DNA of 51,846 bases from Nitrospirota bacterium. GTDB taxonomy: Bacteria; Nitrospirota; Nitrospiria; 2-01-FULL-66-17. This document shows, in pieces, positions 1 to 9,264 of this stretch. The stretch spans positions 1 through 51,846 of the forward strand of contig JBFLXB010000026.1 of the NCBI GenBank assembly GCA_040757335.1. The letters are read 5' to 3'. Numbering within the stretch: the first letter of the stretch is position 1; the number at the start of each line of letters is the position of its first letter. The notes below the pieces were generated by a model, which had not been told where the DNA came from, made no database searches, and worked only from the letters and a program-made list of their open reading frames with translations. The position numbers were made by a program, and so were the translations under genes.

Positions 1-46
1 CGCTGCGTGAGCAGCGCCCCTCTGCGTCAGAGCGTTATGTCACCGA

Positions 47-1573
47 CTACGGCGTAACGCCTTGGCCACCTCCCTTGCCGACATTGATGGTGCCAGAGAC
101 CAGGTACACATGGTCGTTCGTCAGAGTGGTGCTGGCGGTGATGTCGGCGTTGAGCAGGCAGATCGGGAAAGTCACGCCGAAAAGGCTCGCCATCTGGCCG
201 GCGTCGCTGGTGCCGGTGGGGCAGTTGGCCGAGGCGGCGGGTACGATGGTGCCGCCCTCGATCTCGGCTCGCAAGGGGTGGAAATCCGTGCCAGTCAAGC
301 TGCCGCTCCCCTCACTGAGGGTCCAGCCCTGCCACCAGGGATTCGGATCGTTCGGATCCACCGCCCCGATGTAATCCGTGTTGGTAAAGAACGCATCGTC
401 CCAGGTGGCATCGGGAAAGTCAGAGTTGGCGCGCACATCGGTGAACGTCACGGACGTGGCGCTGGCCAACTGCGCCGCAGCATTCTGGGCCGCAATGTCG
501 GCGTCCAACTGGGGGTCGATCTGCGTTACGCTGCCGGCCAAAATCGCCGTCTCACCGGCGTCCCCGGCATCGCCCTCCTGGGCCGCCGAGCCAGCCGCGC
601 AATTGAAGATCGAGTCGTCATAGGACAAGCGCCCGGCAGTGACATCATCGGAGCGGTCGTCGATGTCTAGGCAAGCCAGTTCAAAGCCACCCGTGATGAT
701 GGCCTTGTGGAAGAAGGCGCCAAAGCCCTCGTGGTGGTAGGCGCCCGTGGTGGTCGTGGTGGGCTTGCCCACATCGCCGATCAGCGTAATGTTGGCAATC
801 GTCGGCAGACTGCGCGGCAAAGCGTCGAAGTTGCCGCCGTTGTTATCCGACTCGATGCCCCGGTCGCCCCGGGTGTCCGACTGCTTGACGATAGCGAACT
901 GGATCCCGCCCTGATACCCCAGGTCCATGTCCAGGCCGTCGTCATCCGGCGCCGTGATCACCACGTACTTGGCGTTCACCGTACCGCCGAACCACTCGAT
1001 TCCGTCGTCCCCGCTCTGATGCACCTGCACGTGGTCGATCACGGTCCCGCTGCCCACGCCCTCCAGAGTTAACCCTTGGATCTCCTGGTCAAGACGAAAC
1101 TCCTGCCCTGACTCGGTCACCACGAGGTAGTGGATTTCCCCGCTGTCATCGGAGGGATCATTTCCGCCAAAGTAGCGGTTCACGCTGTCGGGCGCGGCCT
1201 CGCTCAGGACCTCGGCGCCTTCGTTGACCACGCCAAAACCGTCGATGATCAAGCCGCCCCACTCGTTGTAACCTGAAAAATTGTTCGCGGCCGTACTGAT
1301 ATTGCCACCGTCTGCGGAGCTCATGACGACCGGCATGGCGGCGGTGCCGTTGACGAACACGTCCGAGCCACGGGTGATCACGATGCCCGCGGTGCTGGCG
1401 GTGGTGTCGCCAAAGATCTGCACCCCTGGTTCAATGGTGAGTGTCGTGTTGCAGGGGACGGCACAACCGCCTGCGGCCGGGGGATTATCGTCACCATCAT
1501 CACTGCTGCACGCAGTGATCCCGATTACTAAACTGGCTATGAACAAGAACTTCGTGGTACCTTCCATTCGCAT
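47..1573 (-). CDS. secreted beta-rich lipoprotein, partner of the adjacent TonB receptor
   Basis: This predicted lipoprotein has 508 residues. The N-terminus has a short hydrophobic signal ending in a lipobox (GITAC then SS), so it should be acylated at the Cys and anchored in a membrane. The mature part is rich in G, T, D and V, with turns such as IEPGVQIFG and repeated hydrophobic-strand patterns, which suggests a parallel beta-helix. I do not recognise a named family with certainty. The start at 1573 is chosen because GGAGG lies five bases upstream (minus strand); an ATG 18 bases earlier has no such site. It lies just downstream of the TonB-dependent receptor gene but has its own Pho-type promoter at 1635-1689. 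Inference: a surface or periplasmic binding partner for whatever the receptor imports under phosphate limitation. No catalytic motif is visible. Confidence 0.75.
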   Translation of the reverse strand: MRMEGTTKFLFIASLVIGITACSSDDGDDNPPAAGGCAVPCNTTLTIEPGVQIFGDTTASTAGIVITRGSDVFVNGTAAMPVVMSSADGGNISTAANNFSGYNEWGGLIIDGFGVVNEGAEVLSEAAPDSVNRYFGGNDPSDDSGEIHYLVVTESGQEFRLDQEIQGLTLEGVGSGTVIDHVQVHQSGDDGIEWFGGTVNAKYVVITAPDDDGLDMDLGYQGGIQFAIVKQSDTRGDRGIESDNNGGNFDALPRSLPTIANITLIGDVGKPTTTTTGAYHHEGFGAFFHKAIITGGFELACLDIDDRSDDVTAGRLSYDDSIFNCAAGSAAQEGDAGDAGETAILAGSVTQIDPQLDADIAAQNAAAQLASATSVTFTDVRANSDFPDATWDDAFFTNTDYIGAVDPNDPNPWWQGWTLSEGSGSLTGTDFHPLRAEIEGGTIVPAASANCPTGTSDAGQMASLFGVTFPICLLNADITASTTLTNDHVYLVSGTINVGKGGGQGVTP

Positions 1574-1634
1574 GGTTGCCTCCATTTGCATATTGGGTGA
1601 AGGTTAAGGGAGTCAGTCCCTATTAGGTCGCGCC

Positions 1635-1689
1635 ATCTTAGGACGTCGATGTTACAGAAAGTGATGGCTCTACGTTACGTTTGCGTTAA
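1635..1689 (-). promoter_or_regulatory. Pho-box-type promoter for the lipoprotein gene
   Basis: Reading the minus strand, TTAAC starts at 1689, GTAAC at 1678, a degenerate unit near 1667, and GTAAC at 1655. A -10-like TAAGAT starts at 1640, 15 bases after the start of the last repeat. Spacing is 11, 11 and 12, so one base is inserted relative to the other arrays in this window. It lies between the receptor stop codon and the lipoprotein start, so the lipoprotein can be transcribed separately. Confidence 0.6.
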
Positions 1690-1702
1690 ATGAACATTCT
1701 GA

Positions 1703-4700
1703 TTACAGGTCCCAGCCTATCGAGAAGGCAATTTCAAAACCTTTCCGATAGGAGCGCAGGATCTGATCGTCTTGAAGAAACTTGACCTCTGGGTTCAACA
1801 GATTCTTGGCCGAGAGCTTGTACTTGAAGGATCTGGTAAGTCGTTGGCTGAAAACCACGTCGAGCTCCGGCGCGGGTTGCTCCATCACATCCGGCTGGCC
1901 TTGAATGCCGACCTCGGAGATGCGTTCGCCAACCACGTTGAAAAGGATCGTGGCATCGGTGGATACGCCGTCGAAACCCAGGGCGAGGTTGAAGACATAC
2001 GGCGCTTGTCCCTGCAAGGGGCGCGTCTTGTTGGTGTTCGTGAACAACGTATCCGCCAATGTCACCTCGGAGTCGATCCACGCCGCGTTTCCTGCCACGA
2101 AAAAGGCCTCCCACGATCGACCAAGAGATCCCAACCCCATGCGGTAGCCGAGCTCGATGCCCATGTTGATGGCCTCATCCGCGTTCTGAAAGCTGCGCGG
2201 TGCGTTGAACCCTGGAATCTTGACGGTCTCGATGGGGTTCGTGAAATCTTTCCAGAACGTGCCAAAGGTGAGGCTCTCGGTTCCGGAGGGATACCATTCC
2301 CAGCGTAGGTCAAGACCGCTGATGGTCGTTTCCTCAAGGTTCGGCTGGCCCACGTACGTGTCCCCGGTCTCGGGATCGTTGTATGACGCGGGCGACAGTT
2401 CCTTGAGGTCCGGCCGCGAAACGGTTGCGCCATAGCCCAGCCGCAACTGCATCGTCGGAGTCAGAAACCATGTGGCGGTGGCGGCCGGGAGCACATCCGA
2501 GGTCTCAAGCACGCTCTTGACTTCATTCTGGCTGCTGCCCGCTGCCTGAAAGGTTCGCACGTTCAGGCTGGCTTGCTCGGATCTCACGCCTCCGGTCACC
2601 CGCACGGTGTTGTACACGCGTGTGTCCGCCATCAGGTAGACCGCGTCGACATCTTCGGTTCCCTCGTAGTCGTCGTTGGCGCCGGTGAGGTCGTCGAGCA
2701 CAAAGCCGTCGGACCGGATATTTTCAGCGTTGAAGATATCCTCGGGATTGGGTTCGGTGGCGATGTCGAGGGGTATCGAGCCCTGTTCCCACAGGAATTG
2801 GAACGTCTGGATCTCAGACTTCCGGTCCGCGGAAGAGCGCGCCGCCCCGGCTTTCAGCAGCGCGAAGAGCCGGTCCTCGGTTCCCAATGGAAGCGACAGG
2901 TCGAGAGCCAGGTTTAGGATGTCGTCGTTCAATTCGTCATACCGCCGGGCCAGGGAGCTCTCTTCAAACACGAATTGCCCGCTCTGCTCGATGTAACGAT
3001 AGAAGCGCCGGTCAGGCGAATAACGCTTACCCTGGGAGAACATGGCCCGCCAGTCCACGAGCAGGTCGTGGAACATCGGAAACGCGTGGCTCCCTACTAG
3101 TTGTTGCGTGAGCAGTTGGCGCTCAACCCATTCCAGAGTGGACTCCCTGACTGTGTCATCGTTCTCGCCGCGCAACCCGGTTTGCAGGCGCGCCATGTCC
3201 GTGGTCTTACGAATGAGAAACGTGTTGGACGTCAGGCTGTGGTGTTCTCCGAGTTGTGCGGCGAGCGTCAGCGTCCCGCTTAGCGTGACCTCCATCAAGC
3301 TGCGTGTGACGTTGTATTGGTCGACGGGGACCAGCGTGGTGCCTGAGAGCCCGTAGGTATTCTCGGGTCCTATTCGCTGCTCCCATTCGCGGTTCCATGC
3401 GAGGGATCCCAGGAATCCCAGTCTGCTGCGACCTAGGTAGAATCGGTTGCCGCCGGCCACGCTGAGTCCCGCGTCAGGCATCACCGTGTATTCGTCGACC
3501 CGATAGATGTTCGGAAACGCTTCGCCCAAGGCCTCGAGTTCCTCGTCCGTGAAGCCGTTGGGATTGGAAATGGATATCGGAGCCAGCTCCCGGTTGCCGC
3601 TGACCGCCGCTTCCACGGAGGAAGGCAAGGCGCGCGTGCCGTCGTCGATGCCCAACCAGTCCAATCCGCCCCCGCGGTAGGTCAGGCCGTCCTTGAACGT
3701 GGCTTCGCTGTTGTACCCGGTGCTCAGGGAGACATTCAGGAACCGTTCATCCGGCACGCCGCGCGTCTCGAGCTGCATCAGACCGCCGCCAAAGCTGCCG
3801 GGAAGGTCCGGCGAATACGTTTTTTGTACCTCCACGGACTTCAGGCTGTCGGTGGGAAAGAGATCCAAGGGCACCACCCGGCGGTTGGGGTCCGGGCTCG
3901 GCAGCTCGGAGCCGTTCCAGAGGGTTTTGGTGTAGCGCTCCGGCAGGCCGCGCACGTGGACGAACTTTCCGCCCTCCACGGTCAAGCCCGTGACGCGCTG
4001 CAACGCGTCGGCTGCGTCGCTGTCTCCGGCGGCCTCCATTTGATCGGCTCCCAGGACCTCGGTGACCGAGAAGCTCTCGCGTTGTTGCTCCGCCACTGCG
4101 GCCACGCTGCCTTCGATGTAGGGCGCGGTCACCACGAACTCCTGCAGCTCCACTCCGGACGGCGTGAGCTCGACGTCAAAGGTCGCGGCCTGGTCGGCCG
4201 CTACGTGGACGTCGTTCAACGTCTGGGTGCTGAACTGGGGATGAATCACCGACAGCGCGTAGACGCCGACCGGCAGGCCGAGCGTGAAGCCGCCGTCCGC
4301 GTTGGTTTGGGTCTGGCGATCCGTTCCGCTGGCGAACACGCGCGCGCCGGACACGGGCGCGCCGGTTTCTGTCGACACCACGCGTCCCGACACCGTGCCG
4401 GTCTGCAACACCGCCTGCACTTCGGCCTGCCCGGCTGTCGCCTCACCGGAACTCTCCAGATCAACCAGCGGAGGACGGCCGTCGTTGAAGAGGGTGACGA
4501 TCACCTGGACGCTTGCCCCCGCGCCGACAGTGACGGCGAGCGGGGCGAGCGTTTGGTCGCCGTCACGCAACAGCAGGTCGTGTTGACCTGGAGGGAGCGC
4601 GAGCTCCACGCGACCGACGCGATCGGTCGTGCCGATGACCTCGCCTTCCAGGCTCACCGTGACGTTGCTCACCGGGGCGCCGTCACGGAGCAGCACCAGC

Positions 4701-4846
4701 GAGAACTCAGCGTGCTTCTGGGCGAGGGCGATGACGGGAAGCCACGTAAACAACCCGAACGCGAGCCAGCCCTTGGCCAGCGTTGTGATCGACAAGGGAG
4801 CGGGCCCGCGGTGCCTCAATCGCACTTCCACGTGGCATGGCGGCAC
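1703..4846 (-). CDS. TonB-dependent outer-membrane receptor with N-terminal regulatory-like domains
   Basis: This is a 1047-residue TonB-dependent receptor, an outer-membrane beta-barrel that takes up a ligand using energy from TonB. A signal peptide (hydrophobic stretch ending near ALAQ) is followed by two carboxypeptidase-regulatory-like beta-sandwich segments (about residues 45-120 and 150-225). A TonB-box-like EFVVTAP comes next, then the plug domain (with VHVRGLPERY and GGGLMQLETRG motifs), then a long barrel ending in FSIGWDL. The GTG at 4846 gives the longest reading and overlaps the upstream TPR gene by 31 bases. A TTG at 4795, right before the signal peptide, is an alternative, and neither has a strong ribosome site. 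It is the last gene of the DUF3450-to-TPR operon. Ligand unknown; the Pho-type promoter of the operon suggests a phosphorus-containing compound. Confidence 0.9.
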   Translation of the reverse strand: MPPCHVEVRLRHRGPAPLSITTLAKGWLAFGLFTWLPVIALAQKHAEFSLVLLRDGAPVSNVTVSLEGEVIGTTDRVGRVELALPPGQHDLLLRDGDQTLAPLAVTVGAGASVQVIVTLFNDGRPPLVDLESSGEATAGQAEVQAVLQTGTVSGRVVSTETGAPVSGARVFASGTDRQTQTNADGGFTLGLPVGVYALSVIHPQFSTQTLNDVHVAADQAATFDVELTPSGVELQEFVVTAPYIEGSVAAVAEQQRESFSVTEVLGADQMEAAGDSDAADALQRVTGLTVEGGKFVHVRGLPERYTKTLWNGSELPSPDPNRRVVPLDLFPTDSLKSVEVQKTYSPDLPGSFGGGLMQLETRGVPDERFLNVSLSTGYNSEATFKDGLTYRGGGLDWLGIDDGTRALPSSVEAAVSGNRELAPISISNPNGFTDEELEALGEAFPNIYRVDEYTVMPDAGLSVAGGNRFYLGRSRLGFLGSLAWNREWEQRIGPENTYGLSGTTLVPVDQYNVTRSLMEVTLSGTLTLAAQLGEHHSLTSNTFLIRKTTDMARLQTGLRGENDDTVRESTLEWVERQLLTQQLVGSHAFPMFHDLLVDWRAMFSQGKRYSPDRRFYRYIEQSGQFVFEESSLARRYDELNDDILNLALDLSLPLGTEDRLFALLKAGAARSSADRKSEIQTFQFLWEQGSIPLDIATEPNPEDIFNAENIRSDGFVLDDLTGANDDYEGTEDVDAVYLMADTRVYNTVRVTGGVRSEQASLNVRTFQAAGSSQNEVKSVLETSDVLPAATATWFLTPTMQLRLGYGATVSRPDLKELSPASYNDPETGDTYVGQPNLEETTISGLDLRWEWYPSGTESLTFGTFWKDFTNPIETVKIPGFNAPRSFQNADEAINMGIELGYRMGLGSLGRSWEAFFVAGNAAWIDSEVTLADTLFTNTNKTRPLQGQAPYVFNLALGFDGVSTDATILFNVVGERISEVGIQGQPDVMEQPAPELDVVFSQRLTRSFKYKLSAKNLLNPEVKFLQDDQILRSYRKGFEIAFSIGWDL

Positions 4847-6000
4847 TCATCCATGGCCTTGCGTATTTCAGAGGCTTTGCGGAACAACTCGGGGCGAGAC
4901 AACTTCGCAAGGTGCGTTTCGGCCTGCGCGTACCGACTGGTCCTGTAATAGGAGTAGGCGAGGGCGTAACGAATGTCCTCGTCGTCCAGGAGTCCGACCC
5001 GGTGCAGCGCATCGGTCATGGCCGTCACTTGGTCGAACCGTTCGAGCTCGATCAGCAGGGCGAGCCGCTGTTTGAACTTTTTTTTCTGGTCCTGCACCCC
5101 GACGTTGAGGGTGAGCGCATAGTAGGGACGACCCGCCCGGCGGTACAGCTCAGCCGCCTCAGCCGTGAGGTCCGGGTGTTGGTCCGCGGCATGTTCCAGC
5201 ACCCCGGCTGCCGCGTAGGTCCAGCCCATGTCCAGGTAGGCGTGCGCCAGTTCCAGGACCACGTCGCGGTTGGCGCCGCGCTGGAGCCGCGCCCGCTCCA
5301 AGAACCGGGCCGCATCTCGCGGCTGACCACTGCGCCGCAACGCGTTGCCGATGGCCAGCGCATCTTCCGGGTTCGCGGAACCGGTCTGACTCAGGTAGGC
5401 GCGTCCGAGCTCGGCAGCCTCCTGGTACACTCCCAGCTCGATCAGCAGAAAGATCTGGCGCCGCGGAAACGCCCCGCTGTCCGGAAAGCGGCGAGCGCCG
5501 GACTCGAGCGCGCGCCACGACGCGGCCTTATCGCCCAGCTCCCAGTAGGCCTGGGACGTCATGAGGTGGATCTCGGGCAGGGCTTGTCCGGTCTCGCCCG
5601 CTGCCTGGATCTCCTTCAGGACCGCGCGGAAGTCACGAAGACCGTAGTGGGCTTGAGCCAGATACACGTGGACGATCGGATCGCTCTGGCCTTCTGTGAT
5701 CGCGCGCTCGAACGCAACCCTGGCCCCGGCCAGATCCTTGGTATAAAGGCCCACCAATCCACGCAGCGTGTACAGGCGGGCGAGGTCGACGTCTTCTTGG
5801 GTCTCGTCGACTTGCGCCAAAACCGATCCCGCCCGGTCGTAGTGCCCGTCCCTGATGAGGAGGGCACCGAGCGCAACGAGATCGACCTCCTCAGCGGGTT
5901 TCTTCTCGGCTGAGACGGCAACCGAGCCGGACCACGTGCCGACTAGGACTGCGGCGGTCACGACGAGAGTGACGATGAAGGTTCGCGGGTACGAGATCAC
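4816..6000 (-). CDS. periplasmic TPR-repeat protein of the TonB2-type system
   Basis: This 394-residue protein begins with an N-terminal hydrophobic signal (TFIVTLVVTAAVLVGTW), followed by helical repeats with TPR character from about residue 40 to the end. Examples are the pattern ALLIRDGHYDRAGSVL and later units such as ALAYSYYRTSRYAQAETHL. In Vibrio-type TonB2 operons a TPR gene follows tonB, and this gene sits in the same place. Its likely role is a periplasmic scaffold that helps couple TonB to the receptor. The GTG at 6000 is the only start that includes the whole signal peptide, and no clear ribosome site precedes it. A GC-rich palindrome lies in the 135-base gap after tonB. Its 3' end overlaps the receptor gene, implying translational coupling. 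Confidence 0.85.
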   Translation of the reverse strand: MISYPRTFIVTLVVTAAVLVGTWSGSVAVSAEKKPAEEVDLVALGALLIRDGHYDRAGSVLAQVDETQEDVDLARLYTLRGLVGLYTKDLAGARVAFERAITEGQSDPIVHVYLAQAHYGLRDFRAVLKEIQAAGETGQALPEIHLMTSQAYWELGDKAASWRALESGARRFPDSGAFPRRQIFLLIELGVYQEAAELGRAYLSQTGSANPEDALAIGNALRRSGQPRDAARFLERARLQRGANRDVVLELAHAYLDMGWTYAAAGVLEHAADQHPDLTAEAAELYRRAGRPYYALTLNVGVQDQKKKFKQRLALLIELERFDQVTAMTDALHRVGLLDDEDIRYALAYSYYRTSRYAQAETHLAKLSRPELFRKASEIRKAMDECRHATWKCD

Positions 6001-6047
6001 GCGTCAATGCCCAGGCCGAGGGGATCTGCTCAGAACATGCGAAAGGC

Positions 6048-6098
6048 CACCCCCTCCCTAGCCCTCCCCCCTTGAGGGGGAGGGGAGGGTGGGGGGTG
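6048..6098. repeat. GC-rich palindromic element inside the TonB operon
   Basis: A C-rich half (CACCCCCTCCC... ending CCCCCC) is followed by TTGA and a matching G-rich half (GGGGGAGGGGAGGG...GGGTG), so the transcript can form a long stem-loop in the gap between tonB and the TPR gene. Both strands also carry four runs of three or more G, which makes a quadruplex possible. It resembles short dispersed palindromes of many bacterial genomes. It may stabilise or attenuate mRNA. Confidence 0.7.
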
Positions 6099-6135
6099 CA
6101 TTTTCATGCTGCGGGGTGAGCACCGACTCACGGAA

Positions 6136-6768
6136 CTAACTCAGGTCAAAACCGATCTTTTGTTTGGCCCACACCCTGACCGGCTGGCCTTTGTACACGG
6201 CGGGTTCGAATTGCCACTGGCGCACGCTGTCCACCGCCACCTGGTCAAAGATCTGGGGAGGGCTCGATTCCAGGACCTTGACCTTTTCCACGTCGCCGGA
6301 AGGCGTGATCAACACATTGAGCACCACGTAGCCTTCGATGCCCTTGGTCCTGGCCTGCATCGGATAGTCGAGCGCCGCGCGCCTGGTGGGCCGCGGCTTC
6401 ACGTCCACGGCCTCGTCGGTCATCACCAAGTCGTCGCCGCTGCCGAGAAGGCGATCGCTGGGCCGCACCATGTCGGCCAAGTCAAGCGAGGGAAGTCCCA
6501 CGTCCACGCCGGCGAGCTGGGAGTCGAGGCCGTCGAGGGCGGCCGGCGGCCGCCACGTCGACGGTTCATTACGCCGCGGTTTGGCCTCCACCTCCTTCTT
6601 TTTGGGAGGCTCCACGAGCTTCTGAACCTCGAAGTGGCTGGGTCGCGCGTCGGACTGCGCCGGAGGTCCTCCGCCCAGTTCGTTCATCAGGATGAGCGAC
6701 CCGAAGACCAGCGATGATCCGAACGCCATTGACGCCAACGCAGCTCCGTATCGAATACCCTCGTTCAT
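6136..6768 (-). CDS. tonB: TonB energy-transducing protein
   Basis: This 210-residue protein has one N-terminal membrane anchor (about residues 9-28, ASMAFGSSLVFGSLILMN), a charged linker (VEPPKKKEVEAKP), and a C-terminal TonB domain. That domain includes YPMQARTKGIEGYVVLNVLI and the terminal pattern VRQWQFEPAVYKGQPV, typical of TonB2-type proteins that lack a long proline-rich linker. It transfers energy from the ExbB-ExbD complex to outer-membrane receptors. The start at 6768 has GGGAGG nine bases upstream; a longer reading would begin inside exbD with no site. It is encoded directly after exbD in the same operon. Confidence 0.92.
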   Translation of the reverse strand: MNEGIRYGAALASMAFGSSLVFGSLILMNELGGGPPAQSDARPSHFEVQKLVEPPKKKEVEAKPRRNEPSTWRPPAALDGLDSQLAGVDVGLPSLDLADMVRPSDRLLGSGDDLVMTDEAVDVKPRPTRRAALDYPMQARTKGIEGYVVLNVLITPSGDVEKVKVLESSPPQIFDQVAVDSVRQWQFEPAVYKGQPVRVWAKQKIGFDLS

Positions 6769-6785
6769 GTTCGCCTCCCGCGAGA

Positions 6786-7193
6786 TCAGCCCACTTCTTC
6801 CTTCGTCGCCACGCCCACGTCCTTGGCGCCGGCCAGCCGGCACTGATCCACGACTTCGACCAGCTTGTTGGCAGGCACCGATTCATCGACCACCACGAGC
6901 ACAGAGTTCGTGGTGCTGATCTTGAGCAGGTCGCGGAGGCGGCTCTGAATCAACCACGTCCTCACTGGTTTGCCGTCCAGAAAGGTGTCCCCGCTCCCGT
7001 CGATATACACGCGGATGGCCTTGCTCGACGCGGGCGTGGCGCTGGTGGCGGTGGGACGTTGAATGTCCAGATCCATGTCCTTGATGAACGTGGTGCTGAC
7101 CATGAAGAAGATCAGCAGGATGAACACCATGTCGACCAAGGGCGTGATGTCGATCCCTTGGCCCTGCGCATCCTTCGGTTCGCGGAATCTCAC
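6786..7193 (-). CDS. exbD: ExbD/TolR-family proton-channel subunit
   Basis: This is a 135-residue ExbD. It has a single transmembrane helix (about residues 18-38, PLVDMVFILLIFFMVSTTF) with the conserved proton-carrying Asp of the motif TPLVDMVF, followed by a periplasmic domain. The length matches the family. It forms the ion-conducting inner-membrane motor with ExbB and drives TonB. Its start overlaps the stop of the upstream exbB (ATGA), showing tight operon coupling. Confidence 0.95.
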   Translation of the reverse strand: MRFREPKDAQGQGIDITPLVDMVFILLIFFMVSTTFIKDMDLDIQRPTATSATPASSKAIRVYIDGSGDTFLDGKPVRTWLIQSRLRDLLKISTTNSVLVVVDESVPANKLVEVVDQCRLAGAKDVGVATKEEVG

Positions 7194-7825
7194 GCCGCGA
7201 CCTCAGGCGTCTGCGGCCGTTGCGCCATGGTGCACAGGATGTTTTTGATCTGTGCGAGCTCCATTTGGATCGTCCGTTGTTTCTTGTCCAAGTACCCCTT
7301 GATGATCAGCCCGGGTATCGCCACGGCCAGGCCGAGCTGGGTGGTGAACAAGGCTTGCGCAATGCCGCCTGCAATGCCGCCGGACTGCGAGAACAGCGAC
7401 ATGTCCTCCAGGGATTTGAAGGTCTCGATCATGCCGCTGACCGTTCCGAGCAGCCCCAGCAAAGGCGCGGCCACCACGATGATCCGGATCAAGAGGGAGA
7501 ACCGCTTCAAGTCGCGGTCATACTCGCCGAACACGTCGTCCAGGGCTCTGCGCAGGGACGGCGTCCCCCTCCGGTAGACCCCGATGCCGCGCCCCACCGC
7601 AGCTTCGACGATGCCTGTGCGGGTCTCAGCGGGGTGTTTGAGTTGCCGATCGATCAGGGTTCGCACCGGCTGCACGCCGCCCCGCCTCAACGCCAGAGCC
7701 CGATAGCCGATCGCAAACCACAGCAGCAATGTGGCGGCGACCAACGGCGGCATGACGTAGCCGCCCACCTCCACGTAGTGGGCGAATAGATCGAGCCCTT
7801 GCTGAAACAACCCCTGGGGCATCAC
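7190..7825 (-). CDS. exbB: ExbB/TolQ/MotA-family proton-channel protein
   Basis: This 211-residue ExbB-like inner-membrane protein has a first helix near residues 18-38 (YVMPPLVAATLLLWFAIGY). After a cytoplasmic loop come two more helices containing the family patterns APLLGLLGTVSGMI and ALFTTQLGLAVAIPGL. It is the short ExbB of a TonB2-type system, which uses two ExbB-like proteins, the other being the 480-residue upstream gene. It overlaps both neighbours by four bases (ATGA). Confidence 0.93.
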   Translation of the reverse strand: MMPQGLFQQGLDLFAHYVEVGGYVMPPLVAATLLLWFAIGYRALALRRGGVQPVRTLIDRQLKHPAETRTGIVEAAVGRGIGVYRRGTPSLRRALDDVFGEYDRDLKRFSLLIRIIVVAAPLLGLLGTVSGMIETFKSLEDMSLFSQSGGIAGGIAQALFTTQLGLAVAIPGLIIKGYLDKKQRTIQMELAQIKNILCTMAQRPQTPEVAA

Positions 7826-9264
7826 GCCGCGGCTTTGGTCTGGTGGTAGAGGTTCGTGACGCGCAACGCCGCCTTCTCCATGTCGTCCTTGATGCGTTCG
7901 CTCCAGCCCGAGAGCAGGTGGCCCAGCACCAGTGCGGGGATGGCGACGGCCAATCCCAACTCGGTGGTGACCAGGGCGACCGAGATGCCGCCGGACAACA
8001 GCTTGGGGTCGCCGGTGCCGAACACCGTGATGATGTCAAAGGTCTGAATCATGCCGGTCACCGTGCCCAGCAGGCCCAGCAACGGAGCGACGGCGGCCAG
8101 CACGAGGATAAAGGCGCCGAATCGGTTGAGGTGTCCGCTCTCGTTGAGAATACTTTCGGACACAATGTCTTCGAGATGCTCGCGGTCGCGGTCCAAGTTG
8201 CGGATCGTGGCGGCGAGGACGCGGCCCGTGGAGCCCTTGCTGCGATGGCATTCCTCCAGGGCTTTGTTCAGATCGCCTTGTTTGACAAGCTCCCCCACGC
8301 TGTTGAGGACGTCACCCGTGCTCGTGCTGGCTGATTTCAGGAATGCCGCGCGCAGCAGGATCAGGAGCAACGCCAACCCACCGAGGGCCACGATCAGCCA
8401 CCCGATCAACCCGCCGCTGTCAACGTGTTGCAGCAGCGTTTGGTTCTGGTCCTCGGTGACTTGCTTGTCCAGCGACTCATAGAGAAAGACTTTGAGCGGA
8501 TCGGGCTGCTCGTTGCGGGCCAAGGCCTGCGCCACGTCCGCAGCAGGGAGCGTCCACAACTTCATCTGGCCCCCGCCGGCCGGAGCCAGCGCGCCGCTGC
8601 CGGCCTCGCTCACCCCGTAGGCCGCGATATTGCCCACCCGGATCACCGTGCCGCTGGTTTTGGTGCCGTCCCGCAGGTAAAAGGCGCCTGGCGTCTGCCT
8701 GAGACCGGACAGACCGGAGACCACGTTGCTTGTCACCGCAAAGAGCTTTCCAATCTTGGCTTCGTCATCCAGGGCTTTGAAATCATCCGTGTCGATCAGG
8801 GCGTGGCCGTGTTTCGTCAGCGTGGTGCCGGCCTGATCAAAGACCGCCTCGAGCGTCTCGCGGCTGCCGGCGTTGGTGTCGGCCGCGCGTTCGGCCTCCT
8901 CGAGCTGTTCCTGCAGCCGGTCGCCCTGGGCGTTCAGCGCCAACAACTCGCCCTCGAGGCGTTCGATCTGATTTCCGACGTCAGAAGCCTCCTCGCGGGC
9001 CGTGGTGTCCATTTGTTCGATTCGCTGTTTGAGCTCGCGCCGTTGCGCTCCCAGGAACGCGAATTCCTTTTTGTAGGCTCGCTCCAGCCCGCCCTCTGCT
9101 CCCGCCGGCGGTTCGGGGCGCGGCGCAGCCGCTGTTGCCGGGCTCGGCGACACGGGCGCGGTCTGCTGGGCCGCGGCGGATGCCCCATGGGTCAGGCTTC
9201 CGGCCGCGAGGCTGATCGTGACCAGGGAAAGGGCGCCAAGGCGCGTGATCATCGTCTGTCTCAT
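7822..9264 (-). CDS. TtpC-like long ExbB/TolQ/MotA protein with periplasmic coiled coil
   Basis: This protein has 480 residues. An N-terminal signal peptide (LVTISLAAGSLTHGASA) leads a periplasmic region with a predicted coiled coil (about residues 65-135, with EREL-type heptads such as QRRELKQRIEQM). A membrane helix follows near residue 295 (WLIVALGGLALLLILL), then a C-terminal ExbB domain with APLLGLLGTVTGMIQTF and LVTTELGLAVAIPALVLG. Size and layout match TtpC, the extra subunit required by Vibrio TonB2 systems. It is inferred to bridge the ExbB-ExbD motor and TonB. It overlaps the DUF3450 gene upstream and exbB downstream by four bases each. Confidence 0.88.
   Translation of the reverse strand: MRQTMITRLGALSLVTISLAAGSLTHGASAAAQQTAPVSPSPATAAAPRPEPPAGAEGGLERAYKKEFAFLGAQRRELKQRIEQMDTTAREEASDVGNQIERLEGELLALNAQGDRLQEQLEEAERAADTNAGSRETLEAVFDQAGTTLTKHGHALIDTDDFKALDDEAKIGKLFAVTSNVVSGLSGLRQTPGAFYLRDGTKTSGTVIRVGNIAAYGVSEAGSGALAPAGGGQMKLWTLPAADVAQALARNEQPDPLKVFLYESLDKQVTEDQNQTLLQHVDSGGLIGWLIVALGGLALLLILLRAAFLKSASTSTGDVLNSVGELVKQGDLNKALEECHRSKGSTGRVLAATIRNLDRDREHLEDIVSESILNESGHLNRFGAFILVLAAVAPLLGLLGTVTGMIQTFDIITVFGTGDPKLLSGGISVALVTTELGLAVAIPALVLGHLLSGWSERIKDDMEKAALRVTNLYHQTKAAA

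Noticed and set aside
3824-5913. Long plus-strand open frames opposite the TonB receptor and TPR genes
   Set aside because: Codon pattern and protein features fit the minus-strand genes; the plus-strand products are His/Arg-rich with no domain.
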